Positions 11,168-23,555 of a DNA stretch of 64,000 nt are shown here, in pieces. Made by a program: the position numbers and the translations under genes. The first letter of the stretch is position 1. The number at the start of each line of letters is the position of its first letter. The notes below the pieces were generated by a model that saw only the letters and a program-made list of their open reading frames with translations, was not told the origin of the DNA and made no database searches. Origin of the DNA: Cryptomeria japonica. Taxonomy: Eukaryota > Streptophyta > Pinopsida > Cupressales > Cupressaceae. The DNA is taken from positions 112,978,433 through 113,042,432 of the forward strand of contig NC_081410.1 in NCBI RefSeq assembly GCF_030272615.1, in the 5' to 3' direction.

Positions 11168-11445
11168 TCCCCATTTTCACCTGCTTCTCCTTTTTGTACT
11201 CCTGCAAAGAGGGGCCGTAAGCCTAAGCATGTTAAGACTCAATCGAAGATTTATGCTGGTATCCAATCAACTCTTATTGCTTCTTTGGATTCTTCAAAAA
11301 AGAAGAGGTCCAAAAAGCCTTTTAGTTTGCCGATTACAAGAGCCTTGGATTCTAAAAGGAGCCTTCAAGAGGAGTTTGCTGTGGGAAAGGTCTCTCAAAC
11401 TCCTAATTGTGAAAAGAGGGGAGCCAATGCCTCCCCTCTGGCCCA

Positions 11446-14400
11446 ATGAAGATTATATCTTGGAATGTTAGGGGCTTAAATGCCCCTAACAAAAGACGCT
11501 TGATTAAGTCCCAATTGGAATTAATAAGGTGTGATATTATGATGGTGCAAGAAACTAAGTTAGATTTAACTTCTGTAGATTTGTTATTTTCTTCTTGGAG
11601 ATCCTGGAAATTTTGTGCCTCTCCCTCTTTAGGGGCTTCAGAAGGGCTTGTGTTTATTTGGAAAGATTCTACTGTGGACCTCTCTTTGGTTGCCTCTTCA
11701 TCCAATTGGATGCTTGTTTTAGTTAAGAGTAGGTTATCAAATATTAAATTTTGACTTTTAATGTTTATGGCCCTATTGGGGTGGTGGGAAAAAGGAAGCT
11801 TTGGGAAAGTTTAGCCTTGATTGCTTCTCCTTTGTTGAATGTCTTCTTGATTTTTGGGAGTGATTTTAATGCAATTTCTTGTCTAGAAGAGAAAGCTGGG
11901 AAGATCATTCCTACTAAGCATACTATTGTTGATTTTTGCCTCTTTATCAATAATTTGAATTTAGTTAATTGTAAACCTCAAAATGGTCCTTTCACCTGGA
12001 CTAATATGCGAAAAGATTTTTGTCAAATTGCTGAAAGATTGGACCAGTTTTTGGTATCTGATAATTGGTATAATTCTGGTTAGGATTTCTTTTCCTCAAT
12101 TTTAACTTTTACTGGGTCAGATCATTTTCCTATAATGCTTTCTATCTTGAGGATAATACTCCTGGGAAGCTTCCTTTCGAATTTGAGCCGATGTGGTTTA
12201 GGGACCAATCTTTTTTGCCTTTATTAAAACAATGGTGGTCGTCTGCTCCATATGTTAATGGATCAAGGATGTTTCAGATAGTTAAGAAATTGGCTTTTTT
12301 GAAAAATAAAATTAGAGGTTGGAATTCTTTTCATTTTAAGAACATTTTTGGGGAGAAGGCTGGGATTTAGGAGGAAATAGAACAAATTAATAAGATTAAT
12401 TGAGCTCGGGTGTGACTCCTATGTCTTTTGATAGGCTTAAATTTTTGAAAGTCTAGTTGGAGGAAGTTTTGGCTAGGGAAGAATCTTATTAGAGGCAGAA
12501 ATCCAGGGATCTTTGGTTATCAGAGGGGGATAGAAATACCATTTTTTTTCACTCTTCAACTAATTTAAGGCATCAATGCAATAGAATATCCTGTATTATT
12601 GATTCTCATGGGAAGAGTTTATCAAATGAGGATGATATTGCTTCTGAAGCAGTAAATATCTTTAAGTCTATGCTCTCAGTTGAGCCTGTTTCCTTAGATA
12701 ATACCTTTGTTAATTCGGTCCCCCTTTAGTTAGTCATGAGGATGATAGGATGCTTATGGCTACTTTCTCTTTGGATGAGTTAAGGGGGGTGGTATTTTCC
12801 ATGCATCCAGAAAAGGCCTCGGGTTCGGATGGGTTTACGGCTTTATTTTTTCAAAAGTGTTGGGACTTTGTGGGAAATGATGCCTTATTAGCCTTGGAAG
12901 ATTCTAGGCGAAATATAACTATTTTGAAGGAACTTAACACTACTCTTATTGCTATTATTCCTAAAGTGGATAATCCTAGCTCCTTTTTTGATTTTCACCC
13001 TATTTCTCTTTGTAATACTTTATATAATATTTTTACCAAGGCAATTTTGATTAGGTTGGCTAGGCTCCTTCCCAAGATTGTTTCCATTGATAAAGGTGTC
13101 TTTGTGCTTGGTAGAGAAACATCGAAGGGTGCGATTGTAGCCCATGAGATTTTGCATTCCATATTGGGATAGAAGACTCTGACTATGATTATGAAACTTG
13201 ACGTGCTTAAAGATTATGATCCGGTTAACTAGCAGTCTCTTGTTGTTGTATTGAAGCGCTTTGGGTTTGCTCATAGTTGGATTAAATGGGTCTTTTCTTG
13301 CATATCTTCTGCTCAATTTTTTAGTTTTGATTAATGGGTCACCTTCTGGGTTTTTTTCTTCTCAGGGGGTTAGGCAAGGGGATCCTCTTTCCCCTTTCTT
13401 GTTCATACTTTTGGTAGAGGCTTTAAGTAAGGTCATTTCTGATGCTAGAGCATCTGGTCAATGGAGTGGTATTAGAATAGATGGTTATCCTTCTTTGCAA
13501 TCCCATTGTCTTTTCGTGGATGATACTCTTCTGTTTGGTTCTGCTTCTTTGACAGAGGTTAGAGTAATCAAGAAGATTATTACTAATTACTCTTCTTTTT
13601 CCGGTCAGAAAATTAATATTTTGAAATCTAAGGTTTTATTTTTAAATGTATCCCTCTAGGTCAAGAATAGGCTTATTAAATTTTAGGGTTTTCAAGTGGG
13701 TTCCTTTCCTTGCAAGTACTTAGGCATTCCTTTTTTTGTTGGTTTGGATAAAGCTATCTTTTGGGATAAAGTGGTTCATGTGATATCTTCTAGAATTTCT
13801 TCCTGGAATCATAAATAGATCACATTGGTGGGTAAGATTCTTCTAATTAAGTTAGTTCTTAATGCCATTCCTATAGACTTGATGTCTATTTTAAAAACTC
13901 CCCCCAAAGTTATCTAGGATCTCAAGGTGTCTCTAAGATCCTTTCTTTGGAATAATAACATTGGGGGCAAGAAGAAGTTTCCCCTTCTGGGTTAGGATAA
14001 AGTTTTCCTTCCTAAAGAGCTGGGAGGTGTAGGTATACGAGATCTAGTGTCCCAGAATAAAGCATTGGGGGCTAACATTGTTTGGAAATTATAGAGGGAT
14101 CTATTGAGTAAATAGGCATCCATTATTCTTGCTAAGTATTTAAGGGGGGATCCTAGAGAGGATTTTCACAACCTCATCTCTTCCAAAAGGTTCAACTTTT
14201 TGGAATTTTATGGTTAGTTGTAGATCAGTCATCCTTCCGCACCTTTCTTAGGTTGTCCATAATGGGAAGAAGGCTTGGTTTTGGGATGAAGTTTGGAATG
14301 GTAATCTTGCATTATCTACCATTCGGGATTGGTCTCCTCTATCTGATTTTATTTCTGATCTTTGGAGGGTTTTTGTTGTTGATTATTTCGTCATTGATTC

Positions 14401-15646
14401 CTCGGGTCCTTATCCAGTATCTCGATGGAAGTCTATTTCTTTCCTACCCATTGATAATAAGCTTAGAGTTGCTTTTAAGGTAGAGCTTCAGAATAGATCT
14501 CTTGTGTTTCAAAATAAAGATGATACTTTGGTTTGGACTAAGAGTCCTTTAGGTTCCTATTCAGTAAAGGAGGGGTACAAATCCTTGTTTCAGTCTTCTT
14601 CTTCTTTCCATTGGCCTTCTTATCTTTTTTGGCATTCGACATGTCTTCCTAAAGATGGGTCTTTTGCTTGGTTGGTAGTTCAAGATAGAGTTCTCACTGG
14701 GATGAGATTGGATAGGCTTGGGATTACTATGGTTTTAACTTGTGTGTTTTGTGGATATTTTATGGAAACCATAGATCATGTGTTCTTGCATTGTCCATTT
14801 GCTACAGATTGTTGGTACTGGTTATTTGGAATGATTGGTTGGTCCTCTACTATTAGTCCTAGTTTCTTATCACATTTCATGGCTTGGCCTTTGTTGTTTT
14901 CATCCTCTTTTTGCTCCTCTATTTGGATTGTGGCACCTTCTATAGTTTTTTGGAATATCTGGCTGGAAAGGAATTCTAGGATTTTTACTCATAAGTCTGC
15001 TTCATTTAAGGAGGTTATTGACAAGATTCAATCCTCCATTTATGAGGTGGTTCTTTCTTACATTTATAAAAACTTGGAACATTTGAGGTCCTTTTCTCAT
15101 TGGGATAATTAGGTAACATGAAAATGGAGTTCACTTCGAGTCATTCCTTCCCATGGGGCTTTAACACCTGGATTACCCTCACTTTCAAAACGTAGGATGA
15201 CCAAATGGATAGCCCACCCCCCAAAATTCTCCTTCAAGTTAAATTTTGACGGGGCTGCTAAGGGTAATCCGGGGAAGGCAGGGGTTGGGGTGGTCATCTT
15301 TGATCATAATTCTAAGATTGTTAAAGCTGTCGGTAAATATATTGGTGTCAGCTCCAATAATGTTTTTGAATTTTAAACGTTATCTTTTGGTCTGGATCTT
15401 GTCACAACTTTGGGCATTAAGGACATCATCATTGAAGGGGACTCAATGTTGGTCTTTTAGTTGGTCTCTGGTAAAAAATGTGTCTCTTGGCATCTGCAGT
15501 ACTTGTTGGAGTGCATCCTGGCACAGTTGAACTATTTTTCTACCTTTACAATATCTCATTGTTATAGAGAAATAAATGTTATATCAGACTACTTGGCTAA
15601 TAGGGCTGTTGTTGAAGGGGTTGAGTATTTGGAGGTTTCCCCCTGA
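11446..15646 (+). pseudogene. LINE B ORF2: endonuclease, reverse transcriptase, RNase H
   Basis: The domains run in order. Endonuclease starts at 11446 (MKIISWNVRGLNAPNKRR, VQETKLD, NVYGP, SDFNAIS, FTWTN, SDHFP). Reverse transcriptase covers about 12.75-13.65 kb (KASGSDGFTALFFQ, KLDVLKDYD, RQGDPLSPFLF and the active site CLFVDDTLLFG, with Val where FADD is usual). The zinc-binding domain (CVFCG...HVFLHCPF) is at 14.73-14.80 kb. RNase H covers 15.2-15.65 kb (NFDGAAKGNPG, EGDSMLV, REINVISDYLANRA). Many in-frame TAG codons replace expected Gln or Trp, for example at 13998 where LAWDKV is expected. A frameshift lies near 11755, with others after 12080. The protein would nick DNA and copy element RNA at the target. 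It is dead. Confidence 0.85.
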
Positions 15647-16590
15647 GACATCCCTGCCTTTTGCATTTGTAATCTCCTTTAAAAATAGATTGGTCATGGT
15701 TGTAGCCTATATCACACTCCTTGGTGGGTGTGGTTTTTATTTTGCATATGACATTAAGGAGGGTGTTGTCTACCTTATGGAAACTGGCTTGTTAATGGCA
15801 TATTCGATATGTATCTCTGCATGGAGCAAGGAGGGTGTGGAGACTGTATTCATGTGACTTGTATCCTTCTTGTTGGCTTTGTATTTGCTTTGGCTTTTCA
15901 TCACTGGTTTTCTTGTGATGAATTTGTTCTTCATAGGACTGATGTTGCCTATTTCTCATGATATTATTCTGTTTTCCTGAGTATGGTAGTAGCATTAGTA
16001 TTCGGGCTCGAGAAGCTCATTGCTTGGGATGTACTCATTAGTTGTGTACCCATTGTTTTGAGTGGGTATACTCCTATCATTATATCTTTCCGATTGGCGG
16101 TTTTGTTTGCTTATCATGTTGTGGTAAGTTTGGGGTGGATGTCTCGAGTATCATTGCTTAATTGTTTTTATTGCTTACCATTCACTTGCTGGGTTGTTTA
16201 TTGATGATTGCTTTGAGATGGCAGAGTCTTCTCCATTGATTAGCTTTGATTGGGTAATCAGTGGGGGACGGGTTTTTGTAACATGGCTTTGGTTCATTAT
16301 TATTTGGTGACTTCATTTTTCCATCCTGGTTTCTCCTTTCATGCTTATGATTATGTGGAGCATGTTATGTTCACCCCTCTTGCATGTTTCTTATTTATCA
16401 TAACATGAAGTTGGTTTCTGCACATTCGGGGAGGCCTCTTGTTTGGCTTTTGTAGTTTTTGGATGGATTGTGCCCATGGGCTTCTTGTAATGGGTAGATA
16501 GGCTTGTGTTACTTGAGTAATATTGAAGTGTTTTCTTATTGGTTATTTTCCTTCAGTGCTCTTTGAACCAAACAATATATAAAAAAACAA
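15647..16590 (+). other. LINE B 3' region
   Basis: This T-rich stretch of about 940 bp lies between the RNase H stop and the A-rich tail. Short frames (15576-15857, 15983-16204) give hydrophobic, low-information peptides, and I do not support a gene. It lacks the third ORF found after RNase H in LINE C and D. Confidence 0.55.
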
Positions 16591-18850
16591 TAATTATTAA
16601 TATCTTTTAGTGGTTTATCCACTTTTATTAAAAAAAAACTAGTAGCTGCAACTTCTTGAAACCAGTGATCCAACAACATGTACTATTTTTTAGTAGAACA
16701 TGAGTCATAGTCGCAACATTTTTGGAATCCAACTCAAAATGTAGTATTGGAAATACTAATCCTACATTCATATATTATCTATAGGCACTAAGGAAAGACG
16801 TCCACATAACTAAAGGTTCTTCAACAAATCATTTTTCTGCATATCTTGCAATCGTTGCAGCCACGAGACCACATTTTTTTCAGGAATACTGTCATGTTTT
16901 GTTTATGCTTTGATCTTGAAAGTTTCTAAATTCTTTTCACCAAATATTTAAAACCATTAAAACATTTCATAATTCAAAATATCCTTGTGCCTTCTAATTC
17001 TTGATCTTTCAGCTCCCTTTCCTTTTGTTTTGTCCCCATTTAGTTTTTAGACTTGACAAATTTTTTAAAGATTTTAGTGGCAAGCAAGAATGCTTCTTGG
17101 CCTTCAATTCTCTACTTCTTTAAAAGCCCAATCCCCTAAAACCTCTACAGAGAATATGATTCAATCCCTTTCTGGTAAACCATGCATAAAGCTGATACTT
17201 AATATCAACAACCAATTTCAAGATTGTGTAGCAATTCATTGCTCATTTCCTACTGCTACTAGAAGTAGGGTCCTCATTATTAAAGATTGGGAAAGTCCTA
17301 TTTCTTTAAAAACTTCATTAGTTCCTATCTCCATTACTCCACCCCATGGAAACTAAGCAGACAAAAATGATGCTACTGCCATCAATCAATATAACTAAGC
17401 AGACAAAAATGATGCTATTGCCATCAAGTAATATAATTAATTCTGGAGTACAGGGTTTGTCTTTAAGAGAAAATTGGTTGAAGAATAATGATTCTATTTT
17501 AGAAGTACTTAAATTCGTTGTTGAAGTATTCTTGGTACTAATAGATCACAATTACTTCCACTATGTTCAAAGAGGAACTTAAATTGGTTGTTTAAGTCTT
17601 CTGGGTAATGAGATAGTGCCTATTTAGGATTCCCAACCTTGTAAACCTACAATTGACTATGTTAACTTCAACTTGGATGGTGCTATTACGGTGAAATAGA
17701 GAAATCATTTTGTCTATGATATTTCCAACTAGGGTCTTTATGTTGTATAAATTCTTAAAAACATCCAATATTACTTTCCATTTCAATGAGCTATTATAAA
17801 TTTTGTTTCTTCCTATTCCACTCCAATGAATGAAAATGTCATAATATTAACTTTTTCAAAATTTTATTTTGCAAAAATCAAATCCAACAAATGACAAGTT
17901 CATCTTTAATTTAAATTACAAATGAATTTCACTAATGAATGTAGTTTTTATTATTTTTGATTTGTACCCTTTAATATATTATTCAAAGTATATTTGCACC
18001 TCCTTTTGATACAAGTACTAGTATTTATCAATTGTTGAATGTTTGTGAATAAAAGTAAACAGTTTGAATAATGTATTAACTGAATTTTATTTAAAAAAAC
18101 ATATTTATAATTACTTTAACCAAGATCAAAAATCTAATATACCGAAAAAAATAATGATGGTTCTAAGCACCAAAATCAGAGTTATTAAAATCAACTAAAA
18201 AAAATTAATGTTGAACAATACTTTATCGTTTTAAAAATAATAGGCTATAAGAAATAATTGAAAAATCCAATGATGTTTATATGAATAGAAGCTAGCAATA
18301 ATGAAAAGTATGTTGGGTATAACTAAGCTGGTAGTCAATAGAACTCTGTGAGAAATGGATGAGAAATCAATATATAGTAACCTGATTTTACTGTATTGTA
18401 CAAAATATTGTTAGCAGCTTATATATATACATATTTCAGGGATTTGATGACAAATTACATTGAATGGGAATAAAAAGAAAATGCTGGTGCTTTCTTATGA
18501 TATACTCATTTAACTATTGAGATAATTGATATGGTGATACCCAAGTGTTGAATCTTAACAAAAAGGTTAATAGCTTTTAAGAGATTACCTAAAAAACACA
18601 GATCATAATACCCACACCCAACTTTGAATGCAGGTGAAACTCAGTATTGAAGTTTCTTTGATTCAAATTTTGTTCGGGAATGCTTTAAAATATTTTCAAG
18701 TATTCTTTTATTTAAAGAGTCTCATCATGAGATTTAATTTGATTTATTTGTCTAATAATTTGAATTTTGAATAAGGAATGAATCTATTGAGATACCATCA
18801 CCAGGTGTAGGCTCCTTGGTCTTCTTGCTGAAACCTCTAAAGAGATACTG
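16591..18850. repeat. Host segment, copy 1 (right part)
   Basis: This is noncoding AT-rich DNA. Its first 1.6 kb matches 26280-27710 (shared runs GCTGCAACTTCT, GAATGCTTCTTGGCCTTC and TATTTGCACCTCC). The part from 18300 matches 24360-24660, 35975-36300 and 39990-40250 (GATACCCAAGTGTTGAATC and AAGAGATTA.CTAAAAA). A short frame, 17090-17356, is readable in the copy at 26738-26953 too. However, most differences between them change the residue, so I do not call it a gene. Confidence 0.7.
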
Positions 18851-19420
18851 TCTCAAAAAATGTTCTCTAATCCCAAGAGAACTCTAGCCTCACCCAAGCC
18901 TCTTAGTTTTCAAAATGACCTCCATGGTCAATCTACCAATGTACTTGATACTAAGAGAACTAACAAGATCAATGTCCAAACTCCCACAACACGCCTGCAT
19001 TACCTGGGAACACAACATGACAACTTGATCTTACATCTTCACAAATGAAGACCACATGCTTCAGTGAACATAACATGCCAAGAGAACCTATATCATGTCA
19101 ACACTCTAATCTATAATCAAGAGCCTACCATGGCATCTAAGAATCAACATCTTCAATCATATGAAGATAAACATCTCCTGACAACAAAAAACTCACTACC
19201 AAACTAGAAAGAAAAATAAATTCCCACTGAAAAGTGTGATATTGACACTCTTTGTTCTTTTCCTACATACTATTGTCTCTTTCTTCCCTCACACTCAAAG
19301 GTTTTCTTTCTTTTACATAATTCACACCTTGAGCCTTCATACAACCTCTCCTTGATTTAACACCTCATAGCCCCCTCTTTAATCTCTCTGCTCTACCTAT
19401 TCGAGTTCCATCCTTTGCAA
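18851..19420. other. Unassigned region before the P450 remnant
   Basis: The base composition is more balanced than in the host segment. A frame at 18860-19048 (62 codons) has no recognisable domain. I see no repeats shared with the rest of the window. It could be degraded downstream sequence of the P450 gene on the minus strand. Confidence 0.3.
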
Positions 19421-19499
19421 CCATTTCTTCCCCAAGCCTTATCAGCTCATCACTACTCAAGGTATCTTCTTCTTCTTGCACAACCAAAGACACTTTGAC

Positions 19500-19960
19500 T
19501 ACCTTACATATATTATCAAACACAAATCTTTGCAACACGTCTTGAAGATCCAAGCACATGCTCGTTTCATTGGCCTCCCGGAGGAGCGGAAGTAACTAGT
19601 CCATGACCTCTTCCATGACTTGAACTATAAAGCTCCTCAGAGGTCTCATGTTGAACTCATAGCTCGTGACCCATCTTCGTCCATGTTAAAGATCCCTCTG
19701 CCCAGCAAGTCATGTCGAATGGCAGGGAACGACTTGCCCTTGGGATAATTTTGAAACTTGGTCCTCAAAATGTGCTCTACATTTTCCGTCACAACTGTCT
19801 GCCCATCACCCAATTTCCCAACCACGACCGTCTGTATGGGACTCTCTGCAAGCATCTCACTATACCATTCCAACAGCCTTCCCTGGTTCTTCCACAAGGA
19901 AAACACAAAGCCCATGAAGGGGTATACCCGTGGGTCGTGAAATGGCATACTTGGGAAGCT
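19500..19960 (-). pseudogene. Cytochrome P450 fragment, CYP94-like
   Basis: Minus-strand frames show the N-terminal third of a CYP94-type P450, a membrane-bound fatty-acid or jasmonate omega-hydroxylase family. The order is VYPFMGFVFSLWKNQGRLLEW, AESPIQTVVVGKLG, ENVEHILRTKFQNYPKGKSF, HDLLGRGIFNMDED, then in another frame SYEFNMRPLRSFIVQVMEE, an in-frame TAG, LLPLLREANETS and LDLQDVLQRFVFDNICKV. About eight residues (the WRxQRK region) are missing at the frame change near 19685. The reading diverges after NICKV (about 19500). The I helix, ExxR and heme-binding Cys regions are absent, so there is no enzyme. I infer a relic of a real gene or a processed fragment. Confidence 0.8.
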
Positions 19961-20796
19961 ACTGTTCTTGAAAAGACTTGAACACGTGGAGACAAAAACG
20001 AGTCGACCCAGGAAGCCATCTTTTCTAGAACAAACAATCTCACATAAACGTGATCAGTAACCCCATTTATGAAAAATGGAAAGTAAAATATGTTGTCCAT
20101 CGAGGTGTAGAATGGAAGAAGAAACATCCTGCTCATTCACGTATCGCACATTAAGGAAAACATTATTGTGGGTGATATTCTGAATGGGGCCATAGTTGTT
20201 AATTAGGGTTAGTGGCAATGGGTGGGTGAGCAGTGATTGTTGCGTGTGAGGAGGATTTACGGGGATAGCTTCTATTATAGCACTCTGCCTCCACATTTCT
20301 ATGAAAGGTTGCATCAAAACTAGAAACAAGTTTGGAGGACGTCTGATCGCCATGTCTTAAATAGACAAATTTCTTTCCACTCAAACACATAGATGCCCTT
20401 TATTTTCCTTTTCCTGCAAACACATAGAGAGAGTGTGTAAGTGTGGGCAAACTCCTCTCATTTACTGTGAAACCTAAGGATCCCTTTGATGTTGTCTATA
20501 GAAGGGGAGGTGTTACTGCTAACACAAGGGGAGGTGTTACTGCTAACACAACCAACAATACAGCTTGCCATCCACTATTTTCTCAGGAAAAACATCAGGG
20601 AAGCTCCTCCTAAGATGTCTTCTCGATGCCTCAGCTCCTCAAAACTCCTCTACACTATGTCTTGTCCAAATACATCAAAAGTCCTAATCAATAGTATCCA
20701 TAACTAACACGACAATTAAATTCTCTTTCTTTTTTGCCTTCACCTTACAACCTACACGCGAATCAAGCCCATATGTTGTTAGACAACTTGGATAAC
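19961..20796. other. Region upstream of the P450 relic
   Basis: This may hold degraded 5' sequence of the P450 gene on the minus strand. The frame 20353-20054 begins MAIRRPPNLFLVLMQPF but continues with no P450 features. An 18-bp unit, GGGGAGGTGTTACTGCTA, is directly repeated at about 20507-20545. Nothing else is recognisable. It ends at the Copia LTR, with ATAAC (20792-20796) as its outer five bases. Confidence 0.35.
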
Positions 20797-22010
20797 TGAT
20801 GGACAACTAAGAGAAGGGTGAATCAGTTGGTGATAAATTATAGAACTTTAAGCATTAAAACCTTATTACTGAAATACATAAACCAAAAATCAGAATAATA
20901 GATATAACAATTAAGCACAAATATAAGCCACAAAACATTTACCAACCATCCACAAAAAGTAACACTAAGATTTGTACGTGGAAAACCCGGTAAAGGGAAA
21001 AACCACAGTGGAAAGACTAACCACAGTCAAATAATACTTCTGCAGTAAGTATGTTATTACAAAAAAAGGGCCTACACATGCAGGAAGGCCAACAGACTTG
21101 AGCGTTCTTCTCATCACAAAAGGATCCTTACTGACTACAAATTAAATCCAGACTACAATCTGAAAAGAAGAGTGAACTGCAAGAATAAAATCTCCTATTC
21201 CTGAGTATAGTTCTGGTTAAGCTAAATACCAGAGGTCTTAAACCTCTTTCACCAACCCAATTCGATCACCTATGATCGACCAAAACCTCTGCATATGAAT
21301 ACAACCTTAGTCACACACAAATAACCACGTAACCCATAAACCCTATAACATGATCTACAAAGAGATCTTACATCACATTTATACCAACCTGGGACCTAAA
21401 CAATTAGGTCAGCCTCCTAAGAGATAATACAATAAATACATAACATAAATCCACAATCCAATGACTAACCAAATCGGCCTAAGACTGAAACAACATAATC
21501 CAATCAATAAATCCAACCGGTAACACATCGGGATCATCCACCAGCATGTTACATAAATTGGTCCATAACCTAGTAGAATAAGATAACATTAGGTCTGGTC
21601 CTAAATGCAGCACCACTGATCAACAAGAACATGAACAAGATAACCAACAAAATCTCGAAAGCCATCTAGAAGCCGCACCAACATCACTTATCAAGTACAT
21701 CAAAAGATCTTCAACAAAGCTCTGCCGGTAAAACCCTTACCGGTGACCAAATGGCTTACTAGAACAAATGATAGCTCTTCAGTCATCAAATCCTAAACCG
21801 ACTGATCGTGTTACACATCTGAATAGAATGAATGACAAATCCAAACCAATTCCACAAACCAAAGCATACCGGAGCATACCACATCAATATCATAATCCAA
21901 CCGCTCTATCGGAACCTACCGAAAACCGATAAACAACCAAAATAGCTGGTGTTACCATCAATGATAAAACATCAATGCAACACATACTCAATTCCTCCAA
22001 TTTGCCAACA
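20797..22010 (-). repeat. Copia 3' LTR
   Basis: On the minus strand it starts TGTTGGCAAATTGGAGG right after the polypurine tract and ends ...GTTGTCCATCA. Near its 3' end is the block CCACTGTGGTTTTTCCC, followed by GGGTTTTCCACGT. The solo LTR has a matching block near 10450. CCGGT motifs are frequent. The length is about 1214 bp. Confidence 0.8.
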
Positions 22011-22026
22011 ATCTCCCCCTTTGGCA
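22011..22026 (-). other. Polypurine tract
   Basis: On the minus strand, TGCCAAAGGGGGAGAT lies directly before the LTR. This is the classic plus-strand priming site of plant Copia elements (AAAGGGGGAGATTGTTGG). Confidence 0.85.
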
Positions 22027-22448
22027 TTGATGACAACACTAGATGTGAAAAAAATCCAAGTGCTTAGAAATGCCAAACAAGTCTCCCCGAAAGGAAGACA
22101 ACCAATGATCTCCCAAAAGATGATATTACAATGAATTTAACAAACTCCCCCTACGAATAATATCCCTGTTAAGCTCTAATCTCTCCCCTTTGACTAATAT
22201 TCTGTTAAGTTCTGTTTTTCACATATATCTCTCCCCCTTTGACATCAATACCAAAAATCTGACATAAACATCAAAGAATATCATAAATCCATTGAACCAC
22301 ACAATTGACTACTCCCACTGAGTACTAGCACCAACACATCAATCCAGAATGAATAGTAGTTTTGTAAATGCATATTGGACTGATGCAAATCAACATCACT
22401 CAGGTCTTTATCAGAGGGGCAGAAACCACCAATCTGTCTCTGAAGTAC
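22027..22448 (-). other. Untranslated region between pol and polypurine tract
   Basis: About 420 bp separates the RNase H end from the polypurine tract. It holds repeated CTCCCCCTTTG-like stretches (22014, 22185 and 22230 on the plus strand), which resemble extra polypurine tracts on the coding strand. No ORF is supported. Confidence 0.5.
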
Positions 22449-23535
22449 TCAAATGATTCCTTCGGAAAAACGTTTAGTGAAGATATCTGCAATTTGCTCT
22501 TTCATGTTCACATAAACTAGACTGAGTTCATTTGGTTCCACCTTCTCTTTCAAAAAGTTGTACTTGATAGATATGTTCTTCATCTTAGAATGAAATACCA
22601 AATTCTTTGATATGTCAATAGCAACAAAGTTATGACAGTGAGTAACTACCGATTCATTACAATCCACCCTTATATCCTTAAACATTTGCTTCATCCATAG
22701 AACTTGTGTATAGTTAGTAGTAGTAGCAACATACTCAACTTCGGTAGTAGATAAAGAGGTACATGACTATTTCTCCTGATCCATGAAACAAGCTTCTTTC
22801 CAAGAAAGAAATCTCCATCAGATGTGCTCTTCCGATCATCAACATCTCCAGCCCAATTTGCATCTGTATATGCACATGTAGTGTAAAACTATCATCTTTA
22901 GGATACCACAAACCATATTCTGTTGTTCCTTGCAAATACCTAAAAATCCTTTTTACCACATTCTCATGATTCTCTCTAGGATCACTTTGATATCTTGATA
23001 CAATATAAACTGCATTCGTTATATCCGATCTAGTCTGAGTTAGATATAACAAACCTCCAATCATAGACTTGTACCTTGTAGGATTTATCGGTGCTGATGC
23101 ATCTTTCTTTGTCAATTTCTCACTTGTATCCATAGCAGTACCAACCGGTTTAGAATTCTCCATACCAAATTTCTTTAACAACTCCCTAGCATACTTAGTT
23201 TGACAGTTGTCCAACCAGAGTAAATAAAATACATCAAATATTGGCAACTTACATCCTAAATTTTTTGGATCACTTTGATATCTTGATACAATATAAACTG
23301 CATTCATTATATCCGATCTAGTCTGAGTTAGATATAACAAACCTCCAATCATAGACTTGTACCTTGTAGGATTTATCGGTGCTGATGCATCTTTCTTTGT
23401 CAATTTCTCACTTGTATCCATAGCAGTACCAACCGGTTTAGAATTCTCCATACCAAATTTCTTTAACAACTCCCTAGCATACTTAGTTTGACAGTTGTCC
23501 AACCAGAGTAAATAAAATACATCAAATATTGGCAA
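22449..23535 (-). pseudogene. Copia pol: late reverse transcriptase and RNase H
   Basis: The minus frame 23535-22735 reads through WLDNCQTKYARELLKKFGM, SKPVGTAMDTSEKL, the RYKSMIGGLLYLTQTRSDI block and RYQSDP...HENVVKRIFRYLQGT, the connection between reverse transcriptase and RNase H in Copia. A second frame, 22694-22449, gives MKQMFKDIRVDCNES and ends IADIFTKRFSE, the Copia RNase H end. One or more frameshifts near 22735-22850 separate them. The first part holds a direct duplication of 96 codons. The catalytic YVDD region lies upstream and is missing. Confidence 0.85.
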
Positions 23536-23555
23536 CTTACATCCTAAATTTTTTG
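22981..23555 (-). repeat. Tandem duplication, 2 x 288 bp, inside pol
   Basis: Bases 22981-23268 and 23269-23555 are near-identical direct repeats. I see one difference (CATTCGTT versus CATTCATT, about 23016 and 23304). The period is 288 bp, exactly 96 codons, so the frame is kept. The left copy is joined to upstream pol by GGATCACTTTG, and the outer end of the right copy is the truncation point of the element. It may be a recent unequal exchange or an assembly error. Confidence 0.9.

Larger units (their letters stand above)
7945..16590 (+). mobile_element. LINE B, L1-type retrotransposon with RNase H (full length, decayed)
   Basis: This is a plus-strand LINE of about 7.1 kb after removal of the solo LTR. 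It has a leader and ORF1 (8.0-11.17 kb), ORF2 (11446-15646: endonuclease, reverse transcriptase, zinc-binding domain, RNase H), a 3' region of about 940 bp and a short A-rich tail (AATATATAAAAAAACA, about 16575). The flanks on both sides are pieces of the duplicated host segment. I could not define a clean target duplication. Many nonsense codons and several frameshifts make it inactive. Confidence 0.8.
20797..23555 (-). mobile_element. Copia-type LTR retrotransposon, 5'-truncated
   Basis: On the minus strand this is the 3' end of a Copia element: the C-terminal reverse transcriptase/RNase H region (23535 to 22449), an untranslated stretch, a polypurine tract (22026-22011) and the 3' LTR (22010 to 20797). 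Everything 5' of the late reverse transcriptase is missing, with an abrupt change at about 23555. The LTR shares motifs with the solo LTR at 9336-10845. Confidence 0.85.

Noticed and set aside
7945-16590. Independent reverse transcriptase or RNase H host genes
   Set aside because: The domains are in L1 ORF2 order with many stops. They belong to one decayed LINE.
17090-17356. 88-codon ORF conserved with 26738-26953
   Set aside because: Most differences between the copies change the residue, the C-termini differ and no domain is visible. The conservation is explained by the segment duplication.
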